A stretch of DNA of 56,834 nt from an uncultured Acidobacteriota bacterium (GCA_902826795.1 CADEGD010000008.1:46259-103092); one strand, 5' to 3'; shown: positions 25,261-33,320, counted from the stretch's first letter. Numbers and translations: made by a program. The notes: generated by a model not told the origin, from the letters alone.

Positions 25261-26943
25261 ATGAGTAGCACTACAAACGGCTTGACCACCAACGTTTCCT
25301 CTCCGCGGATCGAGCTTTCGGATTTTATCGAGAACGAGCCGCCGGAGGTGGTCGGGGCGAAGCAGTTGGCGAAGCGGTATCGCCTGCCGTACATTGATCT
25401 GCTTCCGCCGGACGAAGCTTCGCCGATCGATTACGAAGAGCTGGCAAAGATTCCGGTCGATACGATGCTGCGGAATCATTTCGTGCCGCTGCGCCGCGAG
25501 GGGCGAAATCTGCACGCGGCGATGGCCGATCCGACAAATCTTGAAGTGTTGGACGAGCTAGAGAACGCTCTCGACGTTCGCATCGTTCCGTACGTCGCGA
25601 CGCAAGGTGCGATCGACGTGATCCTCAAACGCGGCGATGCTACGCAGCGTGTGCTGCAGGAGGCGGCGCAGGGGTTCAAGATCTCGCTCGTAAAGGAAAC
25701 GGAGCAGGGCGAAGAGGTGCTCGACCTCGATCGCTTGGCGACGGACTCGGAGATGTCGCCGATCATCAAGCTAGTCGATACGATCGTTTACAACGCGATG
25801 GAATCGCGCGCGTCCGACATCCACATCGAAGCGGGCGACCGCGACGTGCACGTAAAGTTTCGCATCGACGGAGCGTTGTATCGCAAGGTCGATCCGATCG
25901 ACATCGCCTATCATCAAACGCTGATCTCGCGAATCAAGGTTATGTCCGAGCTGGATATCGCCGAGCGGCGAATTCCTCAGGACGGACGGTTCCGCGTTAG
26001 ATACAAGGGCCGTACAGTCGACTTTCGTGTATCGATATTGCCGTCCGCATTCGGCGAGAATTGCGTTATTCGTATCCTGGATAAAGAACAGATCTCGGAA
26101 GAGTTTAAGAATCTTTCGCTGGATGTTGTCGGGTTCGACGCCGAAGATCTTCGGCGCTTTCGTATATATATTAAAGAGCCGTATGGGATGGTGCTTGTGA
26201 CCGGGCCGACCGGTTCGGGTAAAACGACGACTCTTTACGGAGCGCTCAACGAGATCCGGGCCGAAGAAGACAAGATAATCACGATCGAAGATCCTGTCGA
26301 ATACGTGCTGCAAGGCATCATGCAGATCCCGGTAAACGAGAAGAAGGGACTGACGTTCGCCCGCGGGCTTCGCTCGATCTTGCGACACGATCCGGACAAG
26401 GTGATGGTCGGTGAGATCCGTGACGAAGAGACGGCGCAGATCGCGATCCAGTCGGCGTTGACCGGCCACCTCGTGTTCACGACGGTCCACGCGAACAACG
26501 TGATCGACGTTATCGGGCGATTCCTGAACATGGGCGTCGAACCTTACAATTTTGTGTCGTCGCTAAACTGCGTTCTTGCGCAGCGGCTCGTGCGTCTGCT
26601 GTGCCCGACGTGCAAGCGTCATTATCAGCCGACCGACGAAGAGCTGTTCGAATCCGGATTGCGTCCGGCGGATGTGGCGAAGCGCGAGTTTTATCGAAAC
26701 GTCGGCTGCGACGCATGCAATCACACCGGCTATCGCGGACGGACCGCTATCCACGAGCTGCTCGATATGTCCGACCCGATCCGCGAGATGATCATCGAAC
26801 GCCGGCCGGGTTCCGAGATCCGCCGGCAGGCCGAGAAAGAAGGCCTCTCAAGCTTGCGCGAATCTGCGATCAAGAAGGTGTTCGCAGGCCAGACGACACT
26901 TCACGAGATCAACCGCGTGACTTTCGTGGAAGAAATCAGGTAA
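25261..26943 (+). CDS. type II secretion/type IV pilus assembly ATPase (GspE/PilB)
   Basis: A 560-residue hexameric assembly ATPase. The N-terminal GspE_N/MshEN-like domain (about 25-130, VVGAKQLAKRYRLPYIDLLP) may bind a nucleotide messenger such as c-di-GMP. The catalytic part has Walker A GPTGSGKTTT (about 314-323), Asp box ITIEDPVEY, Walker B LRHDPDKVMVGEIRDEETA, His box LTGHLVFTTVHAN and the zinc-binding CPTC / CDAC pairs. The gene ends NRVTFVEEIR; a second, diverged copy of exactly this ending lies at 27654-27689. Confidence 0.95.
   Translation: MSSTTNGLTTNVSSPRIELSDFIENEPPEVVGAKQLAKRYRLPYIDLLPPDEASPIDYEELAKIPVDTMLRNHFVPLRREGRNLHAAMADPTNLEVLDELENALDVRIVPYVATQGAIDVILKRGDATQRVLQEAAQGFKISLVKETEQGEEVLDLDRLATDSEMSPIIKLVDTIVYNAMESRASDIHIEAGDRDVHVKFRIDGALYRKVDPIDIAYHQTLISRIKVMSELDIAERRIPQDGRFRVRYKGRTVDFRVSILPSAFGENCVIRILDKEQISEEFKNLSLDVVGFDAEDLRRFRIYIKEPYGMVLVTGPTGSGKTTTLYGALNEIRAEEDKIITIEDPVEYVLQGIMQIPVNEKKGLTFARGLRSILRHDPDKVMVGEIRDEETAQIAIQSALTGHLVFTTVHANNVIDVIGRFLNMGVEPYNFVSSLNCVLAQRLVRLLCPTCKRHYQPTDEELFESGLRPADVAKREFYRNVGCDACNHTGYRGRTAIHELLDMSDPIREMIIERRPGSEIRRQAEKEGLSSLRESAIKKVFAGQTTLHEINRVTFVEEIR
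26911..26942 (+). repeat. 3' end of pilB-type gene, resident copy
   Basis: Starts AACCGCGTGACTTTCGTGGA and encodes NRVTFVEEIR plus the first two bases of the stop. It pairs with the diverged copy at 27654-27689 to bracket the DUF4160/DUF2442 cassette. Confidence 0.75.
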
Positions 26944-26968
26944 CAGGTTGATGGGAAATTTTTGATTG

Positions 26969-26991
26969 ATAACCCAAACTGTTTGGGTTAT
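26969..26991. promoter_or_regulatory. perfect palindrome abutting the DUF4160 start
   Basis: ATAACCCAAA-CTG-TTTGGGTTAT, a 10-bp perfect stem with a 3-nt centre, followed by TCTTTGTT and then the ATG at 27000. It may be a terminator for the ATPase gene, but it occupies the place of the ribosome site of the next gene, so an autoregulatory operator or RNA switch is also possible. Confidence 0.6.
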
Positions 26992-26999
26992 TCTTTGTT

Positions 27000-27233
27000 A
27001 TGCCCACAGTGCTAAACGAGGGCGGATATCGCGTCCGGATAAACACAGACGATCATCTGCCGATGCACGTACACATTTGGCATCAAGGTAACGTACTGAT
27101 CATTGAATTTGAAGATGAGATCCGACTGAGAGACAACTTCGGATTTAGTCGTCGCAATGAACGGAGAGCATTGCAAGTCGTTGAAGAAAATCGCGAGTTG
27201 CTAATTCGCGAGTGGAGGAAAATCCATGGATAA
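27000..27233 (+). CDS. DUF4160 protein
   Basis: A 77-residue protein of the DUF4160 family: MPTVLNEGGYRVRINTDDHL, PMHVHIWHQGNVLIIEFED, and RRNERRALQVVEENRELLIR. The PxHVHV-like histidine motif is the family hallmark. It overlaps the next gene by 8 bases. DUF4160 and DUF2442 genes often occur side by side as small two-gene modules in accessory DNA and are suspected toxin-antitoxin-like pairs; no activity is established here. The start has no visible Shine-Dalgarno sequence. Confidence 0.85.
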   Translation: MPTVLNEGGYRVRINTDDHLPMHVHIWHQGNVLIIEFEDEIRLRDNFGFSRRNERRALQVVEENRELLIREWRKIHG

Positions 27234-27654
27234 GGCCGAGCAAAAACATCTAGATGCCGTAAAGCATGCGAACGAAAGATTGAGCACTTCGCCGCGTGCA
27301 AGACGGGCAGCATTTGATCGGAAGACCCGCCGTTTGGTTGTTGATCTTGAGAACGGTACTACCTTTATTGTTCCGGTCGACCTGGTCCAGATACTCCGCG
27401 ATGCGACTGATGAACAGATCGCAGCTGTCGAGACAAAAGTCCACGGCATTTATCTGGGTTGGGAAGAACTTGACGAAGACCTGACGCTTGAACACCTTAT
27501 GGCAGGAGTTTTCGGTACGCAGAAATGGATGAGCGGACTGCGGGAACATCTTGCGGATGCCGGACGCAAAGGCGGGGCCTCGCGTTCAGCCGCAAAAACG
27601 AGAGCCGCTGTTGAGAATGGGAAAAAAGGCGGACGTCCGAGGAAGTTTGCGTAA
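27226..27654 (+). CDS. DUF2442 protein
   Basis: A 142-residue protein with an N-terminal DUF2442 region (about residues 20-90: FDRKTRRLVVDLENGTTFIV then IYLGWEELDEDLTLEHLMAG) and a basic Ala/Gly/Lys-rich C-terminus (GRKGGASRSAAKTRAA, GKKGGRPRKFA) that looks DNA-binding. Translation is coupled to the DUF4160 gene through the 8-base overlap. The stop codon overlaps the first base of the duplicated pilB-type 3' end. Confidence 0.85.
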   Translation: MDKAEQKHLDAVKHANERLSTSPRARRAAFDRKTRRLVVDLENGTTFIVPVDLVQILRDATDEQIAAVETKVHGIYLGWEELDEDLTLEHLMAGVFGTQKWMSGLREHLADAGRKGGASRSAAKTRAAVENGKKGGRPRKFA

Positions 27655-27689
27655 ACCGCGTGGTCACATTCGTGGAAGAGATCAGGTAG
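27654..27689 (+). pseudogene. displaced second copy of the pilB-type 3' end
   Basis: Reads AACCGCGTGGTCACATTCGT onward and encodes NRVVTFVEEIR plus a TAG stop, compared with NRVTFVEEIR at the end of the resident ATPase gene. It has one extra codon (GTC) and synonymous changes, so it is not a simple recent duplication. It has no upstream reading frame of its own here. Confidence 0.75.
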
Positions 27690-27701
27690 CTCCGAATTAG
27701 C

Positions 27702-28452
27702 AAGGGTCTAGAGTAGTTAAGCATCATCAGGCAGGTGCTAAACTACTATGGTGCAACAGGTTAACCGGTATTATTGCCGTTCCCGAATCGCAGAGAAGAA
27801 ATTTCGTCAAATAATACGATACTTTGCGATGGATCTGACGGCGGCAAAGAGAGCGAGCTGACCGGTATAACGCGAAAAAGTGTGAACGTGATCTTTCAAA
27901 AAATAAGGGTCCGGCTGCTTGCGGAGTGCGAACGTCAGGCACCGATCCAGGTCGGGGAGGTCGAGGTCGACGAGTCGTACTTCGGCCGCCGGAGAATACC
28001 CGGAAAGCGCGGTCGCGGAGCCGGCGACAAGACGATCGTTTTTGGCATCTTCAAACGAGGCGACCGGGTTTATACAGAGATCGTCCCGAACTGCCAAAAA
28101 CGCACCCTGCAGGCCATTATTCGGGGTAAGATCGGTCTCGACACCGTAATTCATTCCGACGGCTGGATCGGCTATGACGGCCTTGTCGATCTCGGTTTTA
28201 AGAAACATTTTCGTGTGAATCATCATGTCAACGAATTCGCAAATAAAACCGGGCACATAAACGGCATCGAAAGCTTTTGGTCTTTCGCTAAACGAAGAAT
28301 GCTCAAATTCAACGGCCTCCGCAAGAGTATGTTTCTGCTTCATCTCAAAGAATCCGAGTTCAGGTTTAATCACCGAAACGACGACCTTTATAAAGTACTA
28401 TTGCTCCTATTGAGAACTCATCCTTTGTGATGCTTAACTACTCTAGACCCTT
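27702..28452 (+). mobile_element. IS1595-family insertion sequence
   Basis: A 751-bp element bounded by perfect 25-bp terminal inverted repeats (left 27702-27726 begins AAGGGTCTAGAGTAG; right 28428-28452 is its exact reverse complement). Inside is one ISXO2-like transposase. The 8-bp flanks tested at either the AAGGG or GGG boundary do not match, so no clean target duplication is visible. It lies 12 bases after the duplicated pilB-type end. Confidence 0.88.
27748..28430 (+). pseudogene. IS1595 (ISXO2-like) transposase, frameshifted
   Basis: The family N-terminus (MVQQVNRYYCRSRIAEKKFR then QIIRYFAMDLTAAK) is read from 27748 but hits TGA at 27859. The rest (ELTGITRKSVNVIFQKIRVR onward to the stop at 28430) is in another frame, so a shift occurs near 27849 at GCAAAGAGAG. 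The catalytic residues survive in the second part: first D in VDESYFG, second D in HSDGWIGYDG, and the NGIESFWSFAKRR block. Either a decayed gene, a sequencing error, or a -1 frameshift; programmed shifting is not usual for this family. The stop codon lies in the right terminal repeat. Confidence 0.8.
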
Positions 28453-28463
28453 ATTAATTAATA

Positions 28464-29135
28464 ATGAGAATACTTTCTGTAATCGTTCTAACATTTTGCT
28501 TCACCATTTTTGCTACTGCTCAGCTTGCCGGGAATCCGGAAAACTGGTGCCGCGAGGGATTTTTTACCCGCGATTCGAAGACTTTCGAAGTCGCGACGGT
28601 GAAAGCGAGTCGAGCGTATTTTTATGGAGACCAGCGGGATGCGTGCCCGGGCGGATCTAACTGCCGGACGAAGGCTTTCGTTGTGAGCGGCGATGAGGTT
28701 GTGGTCGGCAGGTCGAGAGGCGGTTTTGCATGCGCCTGGTATCCGTCGCCAAAGGGGCAACCGACAGTTGGGTGGATAAAGACTTCGGACCTAACTTTCG
28801 CTCCTATCCTCTTCGACGCATCGGCGAAGGCGTGGTTAGGTGACTGGAGCTACGGAAGCAACAGCATCGGATTTACTGAAGACGGACCCGGAGCGTTGAA
28901 GGTGAAGGGAAGCGCTACGTGGGTCGGCGCGAACCCGGGCAATGTCCACGTCGGCGAACTAGACGGCCTCGTTGTACCGAAGAACGGTGAGATCAGCTAT
29001 TCGGATGGCGACGACGAGTATGACTGCAAAGCGACGATGCGGCTGCTCGGCAGCTATTTGATAGTCGCCGACAACCTGAAATGCGGCGGGCTGAACGTGA
29101 CGTTTTCCGGCGTTTATACGACAAAGCGGCGATAA
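28464..29135 (+). CDS. secreted protein of unknown function
   Basis: A 223-residue exported protein (signal ILSVIVLTFCFTIFATAQ). Six cysteines are spread through the mature part, including NWCREGFF, DACPGGSNCRTK and EYDCKATM. The first half resembles an SH3-like or bacterial wall-associated fold (VKASRAYFYGDQRD ... VGWIKTSDLTF); the second half is a beta-rich region (WLGDWSYGSNSIGFTEDGPG). I do not recognise the family. It begins 11 bases after the IS, so its native promoter has probably been displaced; no good ribosome site is visible. Confidence 0.7.
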   Translation: MRILSVIVLTFCFTIFATAQLAGNPENWCREGFFTRDSKTFEVATVKASRAYFYGDQRDACPGGSNCRTKAFVVSGDEVVVGRSRGGFACAWYPSPKGQPTVGWIKTSDLTFAPILFDASAKAWLGDWSYGSNSIGFTEDGPGALKVKGSATWVGANPGNVHVGELDGLVVPKNGEISYSDGDDEYDCKATMRLLGSYLIVADNLKCGGLNVTFSGVYTTKRR

Positions 29136-29154
29136 CGCGCTCGTTCTTTCAGAA

Positions 29155-29245
29155 TTGTTCTTCTTATTCCTCTTGTTCTGTGGTTAGTTTTCTCCGAACG
29201 AGAAGGAAGAGAATCATCCACGAAAGAAGAAAAGAAGAAAAACAA
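29155..29245. repeat. imperfect inverted repeat (ctctgtggtt family)
   Basis: Left arm TTGTTCTTCTTATTCCTCTT then GTTCTGTGGTT; right arm ATCCACGAAAGAAGAAAAGA then AGAAAAACAA. Same word composition as the elements at 21.2 and 25.1 kb. It sits between convergent genes. Confidence 0.65.
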
Positions 29246-29258
29246 GAAGCGGCAAAGC

Positions 29259-30164
29259 CTATATTAGTCTTCGATAGATGTCCGGGTCGACGTTGCCGCC
29301 GCTGACGATGGCGGCTATTTTTTTGCCGGCGAATCGTTCTGGTTGTTCGAGGATGGCGCCGAAGGAGAGAGCTCCGGTGGGTTCGGATTTCAGATTGACG
29401 AGGCCGAAGTAGAGCTTCATTGCTTCGGCGATCTTTTCGTCGGAAACTTCGATAAAATCTTTCGCGCCGTCTTTGATGATCGGCCAGTTTAGGTTGCCGA
29501 GCGAGACGGTGCGGGCGCCATCGGCGATGGTTTTGGGTTCGGATTCGTTCGCGATGATTTCGCCGGCCTTAAAAGAGCGAGCGCCGTCGTTACCGAGCAG
29601 CGGTTCGGCGGCGATCACCTCGGTAGTAACTCCGCTGTTGCAAAAAGATCGGATCACGCCCGATATCAACCCGCCGCCGCCGACGGGAACGATCACGCAA
29701 TCAAAATCTTTATCGGCCAACTCATCGCCAAGCGTCGAATTGCCTTCAATCACGAATTCATCGTCGTAAGGCGAAGCGATATAAGCTTCCGGCATTTCTT
29801 GGGCAAGTTGAGCGACTCGCTCGATACGTCCGACCTTCGCTACGTCGATCAGATCCGCCGTCGCACCGAACGAACGCACGGCGTCGATCTTTACCTGAGC
29901 CGACGTTTCGGGCATAACGACGGTGCATTTTTTCCCCGTCAATTTACATGCGTACGCGATCGCCTGGCCGAAGTTTCCTGACGAGGCGGTCAGCACCGAA
30001 TCGTTCGGCACGTTGATCGCGACGTTATAGGCCGCACGGAATTTGAAGCTGCCGGTGTGCTGAAATGCTTCGGAAACGATTGTAAGATCGAGCCCGAGAT
30101 GGTCGCGGAGTTTGGAAGATTCGATGAATGTCGTCGGGCGAACGGCGTCAAGCAGAGAAAGCAT
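29259..30164 (-). CDS. threonine dehydratase/serine racemase-like PLP enzyme
   Basis: A fold-type II PLP enzyme (301 residues). The PLP lysine is in HTGSFKFRAA (about residue 41), the substrate loop is SSGNFGQAIA, the phosphate-binding loop is VPVGGGGLISG, and NLKSEPTGALSFGA precedes a SGGN motif close to the end. Length without a C-terminal ACT domain matches catabolic threonine ammonia-lyases and serine racemases. It should deaminate threonine or serine and release reactive enamines, the substrate of RidA. Threo-3-hydroxyaspartate ammonia-lyase is another possibility. Confidence 0.88.
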   Translation of the reverse strand: MLSLLDAVRPTTFIESSKLRDHLGLDLTIVSEAFQHTGSFKFRAAYNVAINVPNDSVLTASSGNFGQAIAYACKLTGKKCTVVMPETSAQVKIDAVRSFGATADLIDVAKVGRIERVAQLAQEMPEAYIASPYDDEFVIEGNSTLGDELADKDFDCVIVPVGGGGLISGVIRSFCNSGVTTEVIAAEPLLGNDGARSFKAGEIIANESEPKTIADGARTVSLGNLNWPIIKDGAKDFIEVSDEKIAEAMKLYFGLVNLKSEPTGALSFGAILEQPERFAGKKIAAIVSGGNVDPDIYRRLI

Positions 30165-30266
30165 TTGTTAAGAATCGAACAGTCGCACGGGCTCGTCAAG
30201 TGCGACGAAAATGGTGCGAGTGGCTTCGCGGATGGCCGGGAAGTATAATCAGCACATTCTCAAGCT

Positions 30267-30605
30267 ATGAAGAAAAATCCGCTTCTCGATATTCTTGACG
30301 CGATGTATCGTCAAGCCCAGATGATGTACGGCAGCGTGGTCAAGGGCAAGTGGCTCTATGGCGGCGATGGCTGCCCCGGGTGCGGCAAAGACATCACCGA
30401 GATGAAGTGGAAGAAGAAAAAGGCGGTGTCGCTAAACACGTTCATCTATCGCGACCATGGTGTGCTGATCGGCTATCTGTTATGCGGCAAATGTGGGCAT
30501 CATATTCATAGCGAGGCGCAGAAAGGTGGGTACATCAAGCTTCCGATTCATGACGAGATCGAGAAGAATTTGAAGGCCGATTTTGTAAAGCATTTGGGAC
30601 ACTGA
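30267..30605 (+). CDS. small cysteine-rich hypothetical protein
   Basis: A 112-residue protein with two zinc-knuckle pairs: CPGCGKDITEMKW (about residues 36-48) and CGKCGHHIHSEAQ (about 73-85). There is no membrane segment. It ends 4 bases before the 6-phosphogluconate dehydrogenase gene, so the two are cotranscribed. No family recognised. Confidence 0.75.
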   Translation: MKKNPLLDILDAMYRQAQMMYGSVVKGKWLYGGDGCPGCGKDITEMKWKKKKAVSLNTFIYRDHGVLIGYLLCGKCGHHIHSEAQKGGYIKLPIHDEIEKNLKADFVKHLGH

Positions 30606-30609
30606 AAAT

Positions 30610-32169
30610 ATGTCGAAAGCTCAATTCGGAATGATCGGCCTCGGGACGATGGGCCGCAACTTTTTGCTCAATGTGGCCGAGCACGGATTCTCGTGCGTCG
30701 GTTACGATCTGGATCCAAAAAAACGCGAGCTTCTGCTTGACGAAGGCAAAGAGTTCGCGGTTTCGGCGGCCGGTGATCTTCCCGCGTTTGTTGCCGGGCT
30801 TGATAGCCCGCGAAAGATAATGCTGCTTGTTCCGGCCGGGCCGATCGTAGATTCAGTGATCAATGATCTCGTGCCGCATCTCGATAAGGGCGATCTGATA
30901 ATCGATGGCGGCAACTCGCATTTTCCGGATACCGAGCGGCGAACGACGCTCTTGGAAGAGAAGGGAATCGAATTCCTCGGCGTCGGCGTAAGCGGGGGTG
31001 AAGAGGGCGCACGGCACGGCGCGAGCATCATGATCGGCGGAAAAGCGGCCGTTTACGAGAATGTGCGGCCGATGCTGGAAGCGGCGTCGGCAAAGGTGAA
31101 CGGCGAACCGTGCGCGGCCCATGTCGGTAATGGCTCGGCGGGACACTTCGTAAAGATGGTCCATAACGGAATCGAGTATGGCCTGATGCAGATACTGGCC
31201 GAGACTTACGACTTCATGCATCGAGCGCTCGGGATGGATTACAAGGAGATGAGCGAGACATTCGCCCGCTGGAATAGCGGCGAGTTGAACTCGTTCCTAG
31301 TCGAGATAACGGCCGAAGTGTTACGGAAGTCGGATGCGGAAACGGGCAAGGCGTTGGTCGAGATGGTGCTCGACAAAGCGGCTCAAAAGGGTACGGGCAA
31401 GTGGACCTCGCAAGCAGCCATGGATCTTGGCGTGCCGATCCCGACGATCGATGCGGCCGTTTCGATGCGCCAGATCTCGGCACAGAAGGACGTAAGGATC
31501 TTAGTTGCGGAAAAGTATGGTGCGGGACGAAAGGGAGCGACCGAGCCGGCCGATGGCGAAGCCGTTACCAGCGTGCCTGCGGAAGAGGCGAAAGCGGCGA
31601 GGGCGACGGGCGACGTCGAGACCGCTGCCAGCAAGAATATTCAGGCGTCGCATTCTGACGTGCACGAACCCGTTCGCGGCGCGGATGTGAAAGCCGAACC
31701 GACGAAAGAAGAGTTTCTCGAACATCTGCGACGGGCTTTGATCTGTGCGTTCATTTCGACATATACGCAGGGAATGTCGCTGCTGCAGATCGCTTCGATC
31801 GAAAAGAATTACGAGGTCGATCTTGCGGAAGTCTCGAAGATCTGGCGGGGCGGCTGCATTATCCGCTCGGCCTTGCTCGAGGAAATGCGCCTTGCTTTCG
31901 CCCGCGACCCGAAACTGCCAACGCTCTTGCTCGACGATGCGTTCGCTCAAGTGCTGAAGTCGAATCGCGAAGATTGGCGCATCGTCGTCGAAGAATTTAT
32001 GCGAAACCGCATACCGGCTCTTTGCTTTGCGTCATCGATAAATTACTTCGGCTCGTTCCGCTCCGAACGCCTGCCGGCAAACCTGATCCAGGCCCAACGA
32101 GACTACTTCGGGGCTCACACTTACCAGCGCATTGATAAAGATGGAGTTTTTCATACGCCGGATTGGTGA
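30610..32169 (+). CDS. gnd: 6-phosphogluconate dehydrogenase with an internal insertion
   Basis: Oxidatively decarboxylates 6-phosphogluconate to ribulose 5-phosphate in the pentose phosphate pathway. The NADP-binding GLGTMGRNFLLN (about 10-21), substrate motif VSGGEEGARHGASIM (about 127-141), catalytic lysine region HFVKMVHNGIEYG (about 179-191) and C-terminal NYFGSFRSERLP then QAQRDYFGAHTYQRID are intact. At 519 residues it is about 45 longer than usual because of an Ala/Glu/Thr-rich stretch near residues 306-363 at the junction before the helical dimer domain. It still looks functional. Confidence 0.94.
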   Translation: MSKAQFGMIGLGTMGRNFLLNVAEHGFSCVGYDLDPKKRELLLDEGKEFAVSAAGDLPAFVAGLDSPRKIMLLVPAGPIVDSVINDLVPHLDKGDLIIDGGNSHFPDTERRTTLLEEKGIEFLGVGVSGGEEGARHGASIMIGGKAAVYENVRPMLEAASAKVNGEPCAAHVGNGSAGHFVKMVHNGIEYGLMQILAETYDFMHRALGMDYKEMSETFARWNSGELNSFLVEITAEVLRKSDAETGKALVEMVLDKAAQKGTGKWTSQAAMDLGVPIPTIDAAVSMRQISAQKDVRILVAEKYGAGRKGATEPADGEAVTSVPAEEAKAARATGDVETAASKNIQASHSDVHEPVRGADVKAEPTKEEFLEHLRRALICAFISTYTQGMSLLQIASIEKNYEVDLAEVSKIWRGGCIIRSALLEEMRLAFARDPKLPTLLLDDAFAQVLKSNREDWRIVVEEFMRNRIPALCFASSINYFGSFRSERLPANLIQAQRDYFGAHTYQRIDKDGVFHTPDW

Positions 32170-32236
32170 ATGGCGCTGCAAGCATTCGTGCTTGCCGAAA
32201 TATAAAACTAGCAAGCAGGGATGCTTGCGTCTCCAG

Positions 32237-33079
32237 TCAAACGATCTTCCAGGCGTCTTCGGTTTTTAGGAGTTTACTCATCAAAGCGGCATGGACGGCG
32301 TGGCCGCTTTTTTCGGCGATGATCTTGCCTTGCAGCGGCATGCCGATGAGGGCGACATCGCCGATGATGTCGAGTATCTTGTGGCGGACGAATTCGTCGT
32401 CGAAGCGGAGAGGAGTTTCGTTGAGCATTCCGTCGGGTGTGAGAACGATGGCGTTATCGAGCGATCCGCCGAGCGCAAGATTCGCTTTGCGTAGCATTTC
32501 GATCTCGTGCGTAAAGCCAAATGTCCGTGCCGACGCGATCTGCTTGCCGTACGAACCGTTATCCATAGCAAAGTGGAAAGACTGACGTTCGATGAAAGGA
32601 TGCTTGAAGTCGATCACGCATTCGATCTCGAATCGGTCGGCAGGTTCGACAGACATCTTGCGGCCGTCTTCGTTGACCTCGACTCGCTTCAACACCTTCA
32701 AAGTTCGCCGCGGATCCTCCAGCTTCTTCGTGCCCGCCTTTGCGATCAGTTCCACCCAATCCTCGCTAGACCCGTCGAGAATGGGGATCTCGATGTTATC
32801 CAGCTCGATGAATGCATTGTCGATGCCGGAACCACGCAAGGCGGAGAGAAGATGTTCGCAAGTCGATAAAACCACACCGCGGCGCATCAGCGTCGTCGCG
32901 TACGAACAGTGCGAAACATACTCGACCGACGCCGGGATCTCGAAATTGTCGAGATCGGTGCGGACGAAAACATATCCCGTATTCGCCGGAGCCGGCTTGA
33001 GTTTCAACGCGACATCCACGCCGGTGTGTAGCCCGACGCCGTTGGTCTTGATGGGTTTTGCGATGGTGGTTTGATTCAT
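32237..33079 (-). CDS. lpxC: UDP-3-O-acyl-N-acetylglucosamine deacetylase
   Basis: The committed step of lipid A synthesis, a zinc enzyme of 280 residues. It starts NQTTIAKPIKTNGVGLHTGV, has the zinc histidine motif STCEHLLSALRG, the DGSS motif, and the second metal site EFVRHKILDIIGDVALIG. Its presence shows an LPS-bearing outer membrane. It is transcribed alone and divergent from the 33321 gene; a hairpin with T-runs on both strands lies in the shared upstream region. Confidence 0.96.
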   Translation of the reverse strand: MNQTTIAKPIKTNGVGLHTGVDVALKLKPAPANTGYVFVRTDLDNFEIPASVEYVSHCSYATTLMRRGVVLSTCEHLLSALRGSGIDNAFIELDNIEIPILDGSSEDWVELIAKAGTKKLEDPRRTLKVLKRVEVNEDGRKMSVEPADRFEIECVIDFKHPFIERQSFHFAMDNGSYGKQIASARTFGFTHEIEMLRKANLALGGSLDNAIVLTPDGMLNETPLRFDDEFVRHKILDIIGDVALIGMPLQGKIIAEKSGHAVHAALMSKLLKTEDAWKIV

Positions 33080-33131
33080 CAGAATTGCTGACTCGGCTTA
33101 CTACAAACGCTATGCCGATGGAAAAAGCCAC

Positions 33132-33167
33132 AAAAACCACGTCCTGATCGCTGCCTTGTGGTTTTTT
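33132..33167. terminator. hairpin with T-runs upstream of lpxC
   Basis: AAAAACCAC / GTGGTTTTTT with a 17-nt loop, typical of a bidirectional terminator, yet placed between two divergent genes where no transcript should end. It could attenuate the leader of either gene or mark a lost gene. Confidence 0.55.
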
Positions 33168-33198
33168 CGCATCATTCACTCGCCGATTTGCAACAAAT

Positions 33199-33268
33199 CT
33201 CTGCGTCCTTTTGCGGCCTCCGCGCTAAGAAAACATTTTTAACGCAGAGACCGCAAAGGAACGCGGAG
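33199..33268. repeat. imperfect inverted repeat (ctctgcg...ccgcaaa family)
   Basis: Left arm CTCTGCGTCCTTTTGCGGCC and right arm GACCGCAAAGGAACGCGGAG can pair around an A/T-rich centre. It is unrelated in sequence to the other inverted repeats in the window but similar in layout. Confidence 0.65.
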
Positions 33269-33320
33269 GAGTGCCCAAATTTACTATTAACCACCAACGA
33301 TTTACAATTTACAGTAAGTT

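Noticed and set aside
25771..26490. 239-codon minus-strand frame opposite the secretion ATPase
   Set aside because: Antisense to the conserved catalytic core, with no recognisable motif, export signal or ribosome site.
27226..27654. DUF2442 gene as part of the IS element
   Set aside because: The IS terminal repeat begins 47 bases after its stop, and the duplicated secretion-ATPase end lies between them, so the two are separate insertions.
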